The notes under the pieces were generated by a model. That model was given only the letters and a program-made list of their open reading frames with translations. It did no database searches and was not told where the DNA came from. From IMG/VR virus record IMGVR_UViG_3300025276_000179, positions 1-26,850 of that record: a DNA stretch of 26,850 nucleotides. One strand, written 5' to 3'. This DNA comes from a virus. Within the stretch, counting starts at the first letter, position 1. Each line of letters begins with the position of its first letter. Of this stretch, positions 20,901 to 26,850 are shown in pieces. The translations under genes were made by a program, and so were the position numbers.

Positions 20901-23821
20901 ACGATTTCTTGTAGAGTGTCTAGAGTTTCTGGAGAAGTACCAATGATTGCATCGACACGACCAGTTACACTATCCACATCAGTACGTAGACCAGCTTCAA
21001 CACCAGACGCACGATTTACTTCAGCAGTAATCTGTGCTTGGTTGTCTGCGTGGTCACTAGCTTGTAGGTTTGTTAATGCAAGAATGTCTGCATCGTTAGT
21101 GATAACTTGTGATTGAACACTATCCACATCAGTACGTAGACCAGCTTCGATTCCTTCTGCACGTGATTTCTCAGTAGCAATAGCGGAAGCGTTAACAACT
21201 TCTGCGGCAGTAGCGCGAGCAACTTCAGCAGTAATTTGTGATTGGTTGTCTGCATGGTCAGATGCTTGTAGAGTTTCTAGAGCAAGAATGTCTGCATCGT
21301 TTGCAGTAATTTGTGCTTGTTGTAAATCTACATCAGAACGTAGACCAGCTTCAATACCAGATGCACGAGTAACTTCAGCAGCGATTGCAGTTGAGTTAAC
21401 AACTTCAGCAGCAGTTGCACGAGTAACTTCAGCAGTAATTTGTGATTGGTTATCATCGTGGTCACTTGACTGTAGAGTTGCAAGAGCAGAAATATCAGAA
21501 TCGTTAGAAGTGATCTGTCCTTGTAAAGAATCGACAGAAGTCTGTAGACCAGCTTCAACACCAGACGCACGATTTACTTCAGCAGTAATCTGTGCTTGGT
21601 TGTCGGCATGATCAGATGCTTGAAGTGTTTCTGCACTATCGATACGTGATCCTAAAGCAGATTCTGCAGCTAGAGCACGAGTATTTTCAGAAACTATTGA
21701 ACCGGCATTTGCAGTAATGTTTACAGTATTAGTGTTAACGTCTGTACGTAGTCCAGCTTCAACAGCTTCAGCACGTTGACGTTCAGTGACAACAGCTGCA
21801 GCATTAGTTGATTCTGCACCTTGTGCACGTGTAACTTCAGCAGTAACTTGAGTTTGGATATTAGAATCAGCAAGAATTCGAGCAGCTTCTTCAGCGTCGA
21901 TTTGACCTTGTAGACTTGAATCGCCAGATGCACGAGCAACTTCTTCTGCACGTAGATCAATTTCATTCTGTGCAGCAAGAGCTTCGACAGAGTCCATATC
22001 ACCTTCTAGTACAGTAGTACGTAGAGATAGTGCGTCATCAGCAGCCAAACGAGTCGCTGCTTCAGCAGAAACCTGTGAGTCCGTGTATGCATATGATTCT
22101 GACTTTGCAGTTGCGATACGAGAAGTAATAGTGTTACCGACAGAACCGTCTACAGATGCGTCACCGATAAGTGCAGTATCTTTTGCGTCAGCATGTGCCT
22201 TAGCAACTGCTTCATGTGAGTCTGCTTCTTGATCAGTGTAAGACTTAGCAGCAGCAAGAGTAGCTGCATCATTAGAGATACGAGCAGTTTCTTCTGTGTC
22301 AATCTGTGACTGTAAACCAGCATCAGCAGTTGAACGAGTTGACGCTTCACTATTGATATTAGTTTGTAGAACACCTTCAGCACTTGTTGCTCGAGAAGTC
22401 TCACTAGAGATTGCAGTAGTGTTAGATGCAACTAGAGCAGACATATCAGAGTCAGCACCTTCGAATGCACTAACAATTTCCGTTAGTGAGTCAAGAGCAG
22501 CTGGATCAGTATTAGTAGTAATAAAGTCAATTTGTGTCTGTAATGCAGAATCTCCTGCGATACGAGCAGCAGTTTCATTAGAATCCGCAGTTGTTAGATC
22601 AGCAAGCTCTGCATCGTTTGAAGTGATCTGTGACTGTAAGCTAGACTCGACAGTTTCCGAACGTGTCTTCTCGACTAATACTTTAGAAGAGGCATCAGCA
22701 GAAGAGAAAGTTTGAGCAGATATTCTAGAAGTTGTAATACGATCAGTTACAGTATTGTTGGTGGTTCCATCTACAGTAGCATCACCAAGCTTTAATGCGT
22801 CTTGTGTGTCTGCGTGTGCCTGAGCAGCATTCTGTGCAGCAACAATGTCAGCGCCTAACTCAGTACGAACCTGAGTATCAGCAATAGCGCGAGCAGTGAT
22901 TTCGTCTTGTAGATTTTGAGCGTTTGCAAGTTCTGAACCAGTAGCACGAGCAATTTCGTCAGCAACATCTTGTGTAAGAACTGCTTCTGCAGCACTAGCA
23001 CGAGCAACTTCAGTAGTAACTTGTGACTGTAGAGAAACCGAAGTTTGTTCTTCAGTAGTAACACGAGCAGCAAGAGCAGTATCAGCAGAGATACGTGCAA
23101 TCTCTTCTGCACTTAGGAGAGAAGTGTTCGCAAGTTCTGCCGCTGTAGCACGAGCAGTTTCAACAGCAATTGCAGTTGCATTTTCAGTCTCTTTACCAGT
23201 TGCACGTGCAGTTTCCGCAGTAATTGCAGAAGAATTAGCAATGATAGAACCAGATAATACATCATCCGCACCTTCAAATGCAGCAATGACTTCTACGAAA
23301 GAATCGATTGCGCTTTGATCAGTATTGCTTAGAATGTCATCAATTCGGCCAGAGAGCGCAGTATCAGCTGACTGAGATGCTACTTCAATTGAATCTTCAC
23401 GTAGTGTTGCACGGGTTGCTTCAGCAGTAATGTTAGATTGTAGAGTAACATCTGCTTGAGCGCGTGTAGATGCTTCTGCGTCGATGTTAGATTGTAGTAA
23501 AGTCTCAGCCGCTGAAGCACGGTTAGTTTCTACTAATACAGATGCAGCGATATCGCCTGCAACAGCTGTTTTAGCACGTTGATCAGTGAAATATAGGTTA
23601 GTTCCTTCTGATAAATCAGTTGTTGAGAATGATGCAAAGAATGCGTCTGCACCAATTTTCTTTAATGAGTCAGAATTGACATCATAAAGAAGGGTGAAAC
23701 AGTCCGCTGGATTAATCATGCCTGTAAGGGTGGTTTGTCCCTGTACTGCACTTTCATCAAGCTTGGTATTTAGTACTGCTTTATCCGCTAATGCAGCGGA
23801 TTTAATCTGCCTAAAAGCCAT
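17915..23821 (-). CDS. Giant segmented coiled-coil fibre protein (1968 residues)
   Basis: The ATG start is preceded by AGGAG with a 7-base spacer. An N-terminal head (about 1-100) includes DLSEGTNLYFTDQRAKTAV, a common fibre module. Residues about 100-1680 are almost entirely heptad-like Ala/Glu/Arg/Thr segments (ETARATAAE, QITAEVTRATAAE). Interspersed are four 'DSLTEIVSAFEGAD'-type turns, a block of 50- and 68-residue repeats (about 725-940), strict heptads such as VEGRATAVEGRAT (about 1088-1127) and four GAINEIH modules. The C-terminus (about 1684-1968) is beta-rich. It has a second 'NKYFTPERVHAAV' copy and a VFVGGVIQDPSVHYSID module like those in the upstream small proteins. This is most likely a homotrimeric fibre or whisker; T4 carries the segmented coiled-coil fibritin (wac) near this position. 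It could also be a proximal tail-fibre subunit. Confidence 0.8.
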   Translation of the reverse strand: MAFRQIKSAALADKAVLNTKLDESAVQGQTTLTGMINPADCFTLLYDVNSDSLKKIGADAFFASFSTTDLSEGTNLYFTDQRAKTAVAGDIAASVLVETNRASAAETLLQSNIDAEASTRAQADVTLQSNITAEATRATLREDSIEVASQSADTALSGRIDDILSNTDQSAIDSFVEVIAAFEGADDVLSGSIIANSSAITAETARATGKETENATAIAVETARATAAELANTSLLSAEEIARISADTALAARVTTEEQTSVSLQSQVTTEVARASAAEAVLTQDVADEIARATGSELANAQNLQDEITARAIADTQVRTELGADIVAAQNAAQAHADTQDALKLGDATVDGTTNNTVTDRITTSRISAQTFSSADASSKVLVEKTRSETVESSLQSQITSNDAELADLTTADSNETAARIAGDSALQTQIDFITTNTDPAALDSLTEIVSAFEGADSDMSALVASNTTAISSETSRATSAEGVLQTNINSEASTRSTADAGLQSQIDTEETARISNDAATLAAAKSYTDQEADSHEAVAKAHADAKDTALIGDASVDGSVGNTITSRIATAKSESYAYTDSQVSAEAATRLAADDALSLRTTVLEGDMDSVEALAAQNEIDLRAEEVARASGDSSLQGQIDAEEAARILADSNIQTQVTAEVTRAQGAESTNAAAVVTERQRAEAVEAGLRTDVNTNTVNITANAGSIVSENTRALAAESALGSRIDSAETLQASDHADNQAQITAEVNRASGVEAGLQTSVDSLQGQITSNDSDISALATLQSSDHDDNQSQITAEVTRATAAEVVNSTAIAAEVTRASGIEAGLRSDVDLQQAQITANDADILALETLQASDHADNQSQITAEVARATAAEVVNASAIATEKSRAEGIEAGLRTDVDSVQSQVITNDADILALTNLQASDHADNQAQITAEVNRASGVEAGLRTDVDSVTGRVDAIIGTSPETLDTLQEIVAAFEDADSDIQGIITANSGRLTNVEGRATSLETRATDVEARSTGVESRATALESEQVTQNGRLNVNEASISSLETKQGSSTLETTATDLSAAINEIHAELDIEAGHVDTLQTEMDAVEVRATDLESRATAVEGRATAVEGRATSLETRATDLETKQGSATLDTAETNVSGAINELHTEMDAAVASAVALAARVTTEEANVDTLQSEMDAVEGRATSLESRVSTEEGHVDTLQTQMGTTVLATVATDVTAAINEIHTELDAEAVKVSTLESEMDAVEGRATAVESRATALETEQTLQGGRLTVNESDIDNLETKLGTGVFDTTSQIITGAINEIHGEVDSIEGRMTTAEANADADSDALASEILLRTAADALIRSDLAADRVTDQADYTARDAAVLASAQSYAESEADDAEAAAKIYADGIVAGEATLRDNADVVLDSKISTESTARQVADNALDTRATVLESEMSATQLAAGVNADGTYSAPENTNFIDLSTSLTDADKKLDTAIKSADDDRVAGDVNLQSQIDSEIARAIAVEGVLTSNLATEVSRATAAEVANGVLINTNAQSIVTESSRAQGVEGSLQGQIDFITSNTDSAALDSLTEIVSAFQNADGTLTGLITQNQTDIATNTSGLAQEISDRIAGDTAVRGEFAAADTGLQTQIDGRVQKSGDSMTGDLAMGGNKVSGLANGTADADAVNKGQLVSDLAAQHISQFSTADLSEDSSNKYFTPERVHAAVSVVDVAGEGKVSETDGVFSLDTSKAFTELSDVTDSTIAGKEGFVARVKTDGSGIELVDPKELAFNDAKRQVISGDGAQSTFAIDFYTQEANAMVFVGGVIQDPSVHYSIDAVSQQITFMAALPVGTQAVIIAQSTNSVGVLDPKSVGIETLADNIKVFEQGNDVVVGTSATVVSAFNKTMTRSAKYVVTVENNGEFETRECLVIHDGTEAYITEYGIIFTGNNILGDTDVQVNGSSVELTYTASIAGAVVSVSASYIDA
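20440..20565 (-). repeat. 21-bp (heptad) microrepeats
   Basis: The DNA repeats with a 21-base period and encodes successive heptads of the form (V/L)E(G/T/S)RAT(A/S/D). Adjacent copies such as VEGRATAVEGRAT are nearly identical at base level. A similar but more diverged block lies at about 20735-20835. A perfect seven-residue repeat is direct evidence for a regular coiled coil. Confidence 0.85.
21031..21640 (-). repeat. 204-bp and 150-bp tandem coding repeats in the coiled-coil gene
   Basis: The same motif (minus strand, encoding DNQ(S/A)QITAEV) starts at 21031, 21235, 21439 and 21589, giving spacings of 204, 204 and 150 bases. The 68-residue unit is the 50-residue unit plus an 18-residue insert of the ATAAEVVNSTAIAAEVTR type. 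Each unit also carries LQASDHADNQ and IEAGLR(S/T)DVDS. Repeats in whole codons extend the fibre without breaking the reading frame. Confidence 0.9.
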
Positions 23822-23889
23822 TAGGTATCTCCTAGATTATAGTTAAGGGTTTTGGTTGGTTATTATATGATAAAACGTTTAATAATATA

Positions 23890-24255
23890 TTAACGAAATT
23901 TAATATAGATGTCCGTTCCTTTTGGAGGAATCTCAAAAAATTGTATAGTGTTGTCGATAGTCTCATAGATTTCTTCAGGATGCTGAAGAACGTCGTTAAC
24001 CCAAACATCGATTAAATCATCGCGAGTTGGGATTCCATTCAGAGTGAATATTGCAGTGTCTCCTTCGGCAGTAATAGATTGTGCTTCTGGAATAATTGTT
24101 CGTCCACTTGTTGAGGATGAGGTACCCTCAATCAACTCAAATAATTGAGTCTCTTGTCCGGGCTCAGTATTAACTTGTTCTTCCTTAGATTTAGCTAGGT
24201 TGAACAAACTTTCTGCTAATACTCGATTTATAGATTTATTATTGATGTTAATCAT
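23890..24255 (-). CDS. Small virion protein with 'VNDVLQ' module
   Basis: 121 residues. The N-terminal 35 residues look helical (INRVLAESLFNLAKSKEEQ), followed by a Ser/Thr/Gly-rich linker. The C-terminal half (about 60-121) is a beta module: TAEGDTAIFTLNGIP, then IDVWVNDVLQHPEEIYETIDNTIQFFEIPPKGTDIYIKF. The same strand pattern recurs in the 290-residue upstream protein and near the C-terminus of the giant protein immediately downstream, so it is probably a virion or fibre component that shares an interaction domain with them. A late promoter lies about 38 bases upstream, and the gap to the next gene is 68 bases. No enzyme motif is visible. The product name is deliberately generic. Confidence 0.55.
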   Translation of the reverse strand: MININNKSINRVLAESLFNLAKSKEEQVNTEPGQETQLFELIEGTSSSTSGRTIIPEAQSITAEGDTAIFTLNGIPTRDDLIDVWVNDVLQHPEEIYETIDNTIQFFEIPPKGTDIYIKFR

Positions 24256-24292
24256 ATTGATGTATTACTATGTGATAGTTAATATACCAATC

Positions 24293-24300
24293 TATTTATA
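24293..24300 (-). promoter_or_regulatory. T4-type late promoter upstream of the 121-residue protein gene
   Basis: An exact TATAAATA reads on the minus strand about 38 bases before the ATG at 24255. It lies inside a 119-base AT-rich intergenic stretch (24256-24374) that holds no convincing small ORF. It probably drives the 121-residue protein and possibly the giant coiled-coil gene after it. Confidence 0.75.
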
Positions 24301-24374
24301 CCAAAATAAATCTTTGCTTACGGGATAATTTAAAAATTCATAGAAATTTAATAATGAATAAAATACTTTGCCAA

Positions 24375-25247
24375 TTAAGATAATAAAGCTTTTATTTCTG
24401 CAATGTCGCTATCTAAAGAATCGAGTCTAGACTCTAACTGATCTATCGTAGTTTGTGTGGTGATGTTCTCACCATTTAGTGTGTAGGAACCAAGAAGTTG
24501 GACTCCTGTTTGATCCAGTATAAACCTATCATCATTAAGGTATTGCATCTTAAACTTAGCATCATTGAATCCCATATGTTTTAATATGGTATCTACGCTA
24601 TTGTGATAGAATCTGGTTTCTTCGTCTGTACCTACTGTAAATGCAAAGTGATCATCTACGATAAGGTCGTTACCAAGAGAAACACCTGTCGAGTTGTAAG
24701 CTGCTAGCTGTATTACCATCTCAGCATCTACTAGGTGTGTTAGGACAATACTGTCCCCTGTATCTGCAACGTAGTCAATCCCTTGGTGGAGTAAGACACC
24801 GTTTAGATATACCTGAACTTTTGAGGCGTAATTTGGGTTTGGGTCATACTCTAGTACGTTACCGGAATCATCGACTCCAGTAATTGTTTGTAGGGTTCCG
24901 TCTGAGGTGTATATGTAGGAGTTGAAAGTTGTTGTAGCAGAAAGATTGTCGGTTCCAGTTCCAATTTCTACGATCGTCTGAATACCCCCGTCATACTCTC
25001 TCTTTATATAGACCTTACCGTCTTGAGTATTAATCCCGAACTCACCAAGCTTTAACTCTTCGATACTAGGAATATCACCCAGACCATCAAATGATTTGAT
25101 GTTTGCACCGATGTGTTGAGTCACAGCACTGATAGGACGGCCGACAGTGACCTTTCTTATTTTAGTTCCGCCACTACCAACTCCACCAATTCTTTTAACT
25201 AGAGTGTCGCTCGAAGTACCAGTTGTAGAGATCTTCCGTATAGGCAT
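24375..25247 (-). CDS. Virion or tail-fibre protein with 'VYLNGVLL' module
   Basis: 290 residues. The basic, Gly-rich N-terminus (about 1-45) may anchor the protein. Around residues 60-95 comes LKLGEFGINTQDGKVYIKR, a motif common at the start of phage fibre or hyaluronidase-type proteins. Residues about 105-190 hold a beta-rich module ending KVQVYLNGVLLHQGIDY and a strand of the form SIVLTHLVDAEMVIQLAAY. The last 20 residues (TIDQLESRLDSLDSDIAEIKALL) form clean heptads, a probable trimeric coiled coil. This architecture suggests a short fibre or fibre adaptor. It lies in the same transcription unit as the preceding 118-residue protein, 7 bases after its stop. The exact position in the virion is unknown. 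Confidence 0.6.
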   Translation of the reverse strand: MPIRKISTTGTSSDTLVKRIGGVGSGGTKIRKVTVGRPISAVTQHIGANIKSFDGLGDIPSIEELKLGEFGINTQDGKVYIKREYDGGIQTIVEIGTGTDNLSATTTFNSYIYTSDGTLQTITGVDDSGNVLEYDPNPNYASKVQVYLNGVLLHQGIDYVADTGDSIVLTHLVDAEMVIQLAAYNSTGVSLGNDLIVDDHFAFTVGTDEETRFYHNSVDTILKHMGFNDAKFKMQYLNDDRFILDQTGVQLLGSYTLNGENITTQTTIDQLESRLDSLDSDIAEIKALLS

Positions 25248-25254
25248 GAGAGAT

Positions 25255-25611
25255 TTACCTTGTTACCGAAGGATTAACTTTAATTTTACCTTCCAACACC
25301 CTTTCTACGATAGAATTTCCGTTTGAGTCGATATAACTTAATTCGACATCATATACATATCTACCACGAGTAGATAGTGCGTCGGTTTGAATATTGGTTA
25401 GTGCGAGAGTAACAACACCATTTGTTGCAGGATCTGCCACAATAGCATTGAAGTCAACGGTATCTGCTGCTGTACTTCTGAAGGTTTTCTTCATTTTAGC
25501 AGTAACGGTATATCCGTTTAGGTTCTTTGTAGAGCCATCAGGGTCAACTAACTCTAGTTGTAGAGCCAAGTCGGAACCTTGATCAATTGTGAAATCTTCG
25601 TAAGTTGCCAT
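25255..25611 (-). CDS. Small virion structural protein (beta-sandwich, possibly baseplate or fibre associated)
   Basis: This 118-residue protein is taken from the ATG at 25611; a TTG three codons upstream is a poorer start. The pattern is IDQGSDLALQLELVDPDG near the N-terminus, then LNGYTVTAKMKK, an interrupted set of alternating strands, GRYVYDVELSYIDSNG, and a terminal KVNPSVTR. This resembles a small structural protein recurrent in T4-like marine phages, with an Ig-like or BppU-N-terminal-like beta-sandwich. No signal peptide, membrane segment or catalytic motif is seen. It has its own late promoter and is followed after 7 bases by the next virion gene, so the two probably form one transcription unit. 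A role as an adaptor between baseplate and fibres is inferred from the neighbourhood, not from a specific motif. Confidence 0.6.
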   Translation of the reverse strand: MATYEDFTIDQGSDLALQLELVDPDGSTKNLNGYTVTAKMKKTFRSTAADTVDFNAIVADPATNGVVTLALTNIQTDALSTRGRYVYDVELSYIDSNGNSIVERVLEGKIKVNPSVTR

Positions 25612-25651
25612 ATTCTTCAAAACCTTAAACTGTTTATAAAACGTCTACCTC

Positions 25652-25659
25652 TATTTATA
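25652..25659 (-). promoter_or_regulatory. T4-type late promoter upstream of the small virion protein gene
   Basis: An exact TATAAATA reads on the minus strand, followed by a purine. It lies about 40 bases before the ATG at 25611, in the short gap after the oxygenase-like gene. T4 late promoters consist essentially of this single box, recognised by sigma gp55 with co-activator gp33 and the sliding clamp. Confidence 0.75.
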
Positions 25660-25686
25660 ACAGTTTAAGGCTTGAAGATATAGGTT

Positions 25687-26394
25687 TTAATCTTTAGACT
25701 CGATATCTGCTAAGACCATCTCACGGAAGTCCGCTGATGCGTCTGAGTAATCAAACACATAAGATACCGTACAACGCCAGTCTTCAGTAGAAGCTGCGTG
25801 ATACATTACTTTATCTTCTTCACCGTAGTGACCGAAGTATGCTGCTTTGCATGTCCACTTACCAGCTTCGTCTTGACTACGGATAACTTCCTTAGTTTCA
25901 GGATGAATGTAGTCAAAGTAACCAGAACCGTCTTCTGAGTATGAGAAAATTAAGTTATAGCCCGGAGCATTCGCATTGTTATGCCAAGAAATAAATCCTC
26001 CTGGCGGATATACTGCCGCTAGTGCGTTATGTTTTACTGATAAAAAGTTCATCATCTTATCGTTAAGATCACGTAGATGGTGAGTCATGTCACGTTTGAA
26101 AACAGGATCGGCATCCTTCTCAAACATCATATGAGCTTTATCAGAAAGTTTGAAGTTGTAACCAACAAGTTCGTCTGGAAAACCTTCGTGTCTTGTGTCT
26201 TGTGCAACAATCTCTTCCATATGCTTAGGGCCCACATAGTATGGACGCTGACGAATATGTTGTGAGGAGGACAAGTGACAGTTTTTTTCAAAACCATGTA
26301 TGGTATGTAACTTAGCGTATTCGTTTAGAACCTCTAACAGTTCAGGGTTATTAACCTCAACGTGTCTGAGGTATTGGTCGTTTACCTGTGTCAT
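25687..26394 (-). CDS. 2OG-Fe(II) oxygenase-like protein with HNN in place of HxD
   Basis: This 235-residue protein starts at the ATG (26394-26392) that overlaps the TGA of the glycosyltransferase-like gene. An upstream in-frame extension would sit wholly inside that gene and is not used. The C-terminal half looks like a double-stranded beta-helix oxygenase of the type common in T4-like marine phages: YPPGGFISWHNN around residues 129-140, a PGYNLIFSYSEDGSGYF core strand, then MYHAASTEDWRCTVSYVF at 197-214. H199 would be the distal iron ligand and R207 the 2-oxoglutarate-binding Arg. The first motif is H138-N139-N140, so the acidic residue of the facial triad is missing. It may use a neutral ligand, bind iron differently or be non-catalytic. 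Pairing with a glycosyltransferase fits a hydroxylate-then-glycosylate step, but that is inference. Confidence 0.6.
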   Translation of the reverse strand: MTQVNDQYLRHVEVNNPELLEVLNEYAKLHTIHGFEKNCHLSSSQHIRQRPYYVGPKHMEEIVAQDTRHEGFPDELVGYNFKLSDKAHMMFEKDADPVFKRDMTHHLRDLNDKMMNFLSVKHNALAAVYPPGGFISWHNNANAPGYNLIFSYSEDGSGYFDYIHPETKEVIRSQDEAGKWTCKAAYFGHYGEEDKVMYHAASTEDWRCTVSYVFDYSDASADFREMVLADIESKD

Positions 26395-26850
26395 ACGATT
26401 GGAGTATCCTTGTTTAACCCAGCAGAGAAGTGACGTAATATCACCGGCCCACTTTCGGGTTTTGTGATTGCCCAATTAAGGGCATTGTAATAATTCCACC
26501 TCAAGTCATCATCGAAGATACCAACTTTGAGGTCTTTGTATTTAGGTTCTTTCTCAGTTAACCACCAAAGAGAGAATTGATCCCAAGACTTTAGAGAATC
26601 AATATAACCTTCCGGCCACCAAGTGTCGTTCATTTGTTTGTAGGTTAAGTCCCACCAGTCATCCATAAATTCACGTACAATAGGTTTTGACATATCATAT
26701 AAACATACACCACCACATAGAGTGAATTTAGCCATACCTTCTGGTGTGGAGAAATCACGTTCCGCATAAATGTAATCACGGTCATCAGTCAATGCTGAGA
26801 AGACCACGTCGTGATCTTTCATTTCATCCCAAACTTTAATAATATCTTCG
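26391..26850 (-). CDS. Glycosyltransferase-like protein (5' end outside window)
   Basis: The reading frame stays open to the window edge upstream of the first visible Met (26822), so the N-terminus is missing. About 153 residues are visible. They resemble the C-terminal half of a GT-A fold (GT8-like) sugar transferase. Visible signs are a Gly-Gly segment followed by a hydrophobic strand (CGGVCLYD), a Trp-rich helix, a later Asp-Gln motif (SWDQFSLWW), and a C-terminal His/Gly/Lys motif (RHFSAGLNK) like the one that completes the metal and nucleotide-sugar site in such enzymes. The expected upstream DxD motif would lie outside the window. The TGA stop overlaps the ATG of the next gene (ATGA), so the two are probably translated together. 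The likely role is transfer of a sugar to a virion protein, DNA or host envelope component; the substrate cannot be inferred. The family call is from motif pattern only. Confidence 0.55.
   Translation of the reverse strand, partial: EDIIKVWDEMKDHDVVFSALTDDRDYIYAERDFSTPEGMAKFTLCGGVCLYDMSKPIVREFMDDWWDLTYKQMNDTWWPEGYIDSLKSWDQFSLWWLTEKEPKYKDLKVGIFDDDLRWNYYNALNWAITKPESGPVILRHFSAGLNKDTPIV

Noticed and set aside
22296-22715. Plus-strand ORF of 139 codons and similar ones in the fibre genes
   Set aside because: Antisense to strongly repetitive Ala/Glu/Arg/Thr codons. The repeat composition keeps other frames open by chance, and the translations are Ser/Ala/Val-rich shadows.
26395-26475. Longer N-terminus for the oxygenase-like protein
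   Set aside because: The extra 27 codons overlap the glycosyltransferase-like gene in another frame, and the ATGA overlap at 26391-26394 gives a natural start.

Overview
The window is a late structural-gene block of a T4-like myovirus (T4 superfamily). All genes lie on the minus strand, so transcription runs from high to low coordinates. The gene order 13-14-15-16-17-18-19-20-67 matches the T4 morphogenesis cluster, and copies of the T4 late-promoter box TATAAATA lie on that strand only. Two 2-oxoglutarate/Fe(II)-oxygenase-like genes, small virion proteins with a 'VNGVLQ'-type module and fibre modules familiar from marine T4-like phages point to an aquatic, probably marine, phage. The host cannot be read from the sequence.

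Layout in order of transcription. (1) 26850-25687: the 3' part of a glycosyltransferase-like gene, overlapping by ATGA a 2OG-oxygenase-like gene whose usual HxD iron motif reads HNN. (2) 25611-23890: three small virion-type proteins, two of them directly behind late promoters. (3) 23821-17915: a 1968-residue segmented coiled-coil fibre protein. (4) 17846-9297: a 2849-residue fibre protein in which four beta-propeller-like modules alternate with near-identical coiled-coil linkers, ending in a UUCG-loop terminator. Together the two giant genes fill more than half of the window and sit directly upstream of gene 13, where T4 carries wac (fibritin). (5) 9183-6352: neck proteins gp13 and gp14, tail-completion protein gp15 and small terminase gp16, behind tandem late promoters. 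(6) 6374-5656: an insertion between genes 16 and 17, made of a second 2OG oxygenase with a complete HxD...H...RxS set and a 57-residue basic protein, coupled to each other by ATGA. (7) 5638-70: large terminase gp17, tail sheath gp18, tail tube gp19, portal gp20 and prohead core protein gp67. A further pair of late promoters follows at the left edge, presumably for the next capsid gene.

The genes cooperate in late virion assembly: portal and scaffold core (20, 67), DNA packaging (16, 17), tail tube and sheath (18, 19), the head-tail connector (13, 14, 15), and very long surface fibres. The glycosyltransferase and oxygenases are the non-structural additions and may modify virion or host-surface components. 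The most unusual object is the modular multi-propeller fibre. Its A-B-A-B arrangement and almost identical DNA linkers suggest that the gene grows or swaps receptor-binding modules by recombination.

No tRNA, CRISPR array, insertion sequence, integrase or origin was seen. No gene-free stretch exceeds about 120 bases.
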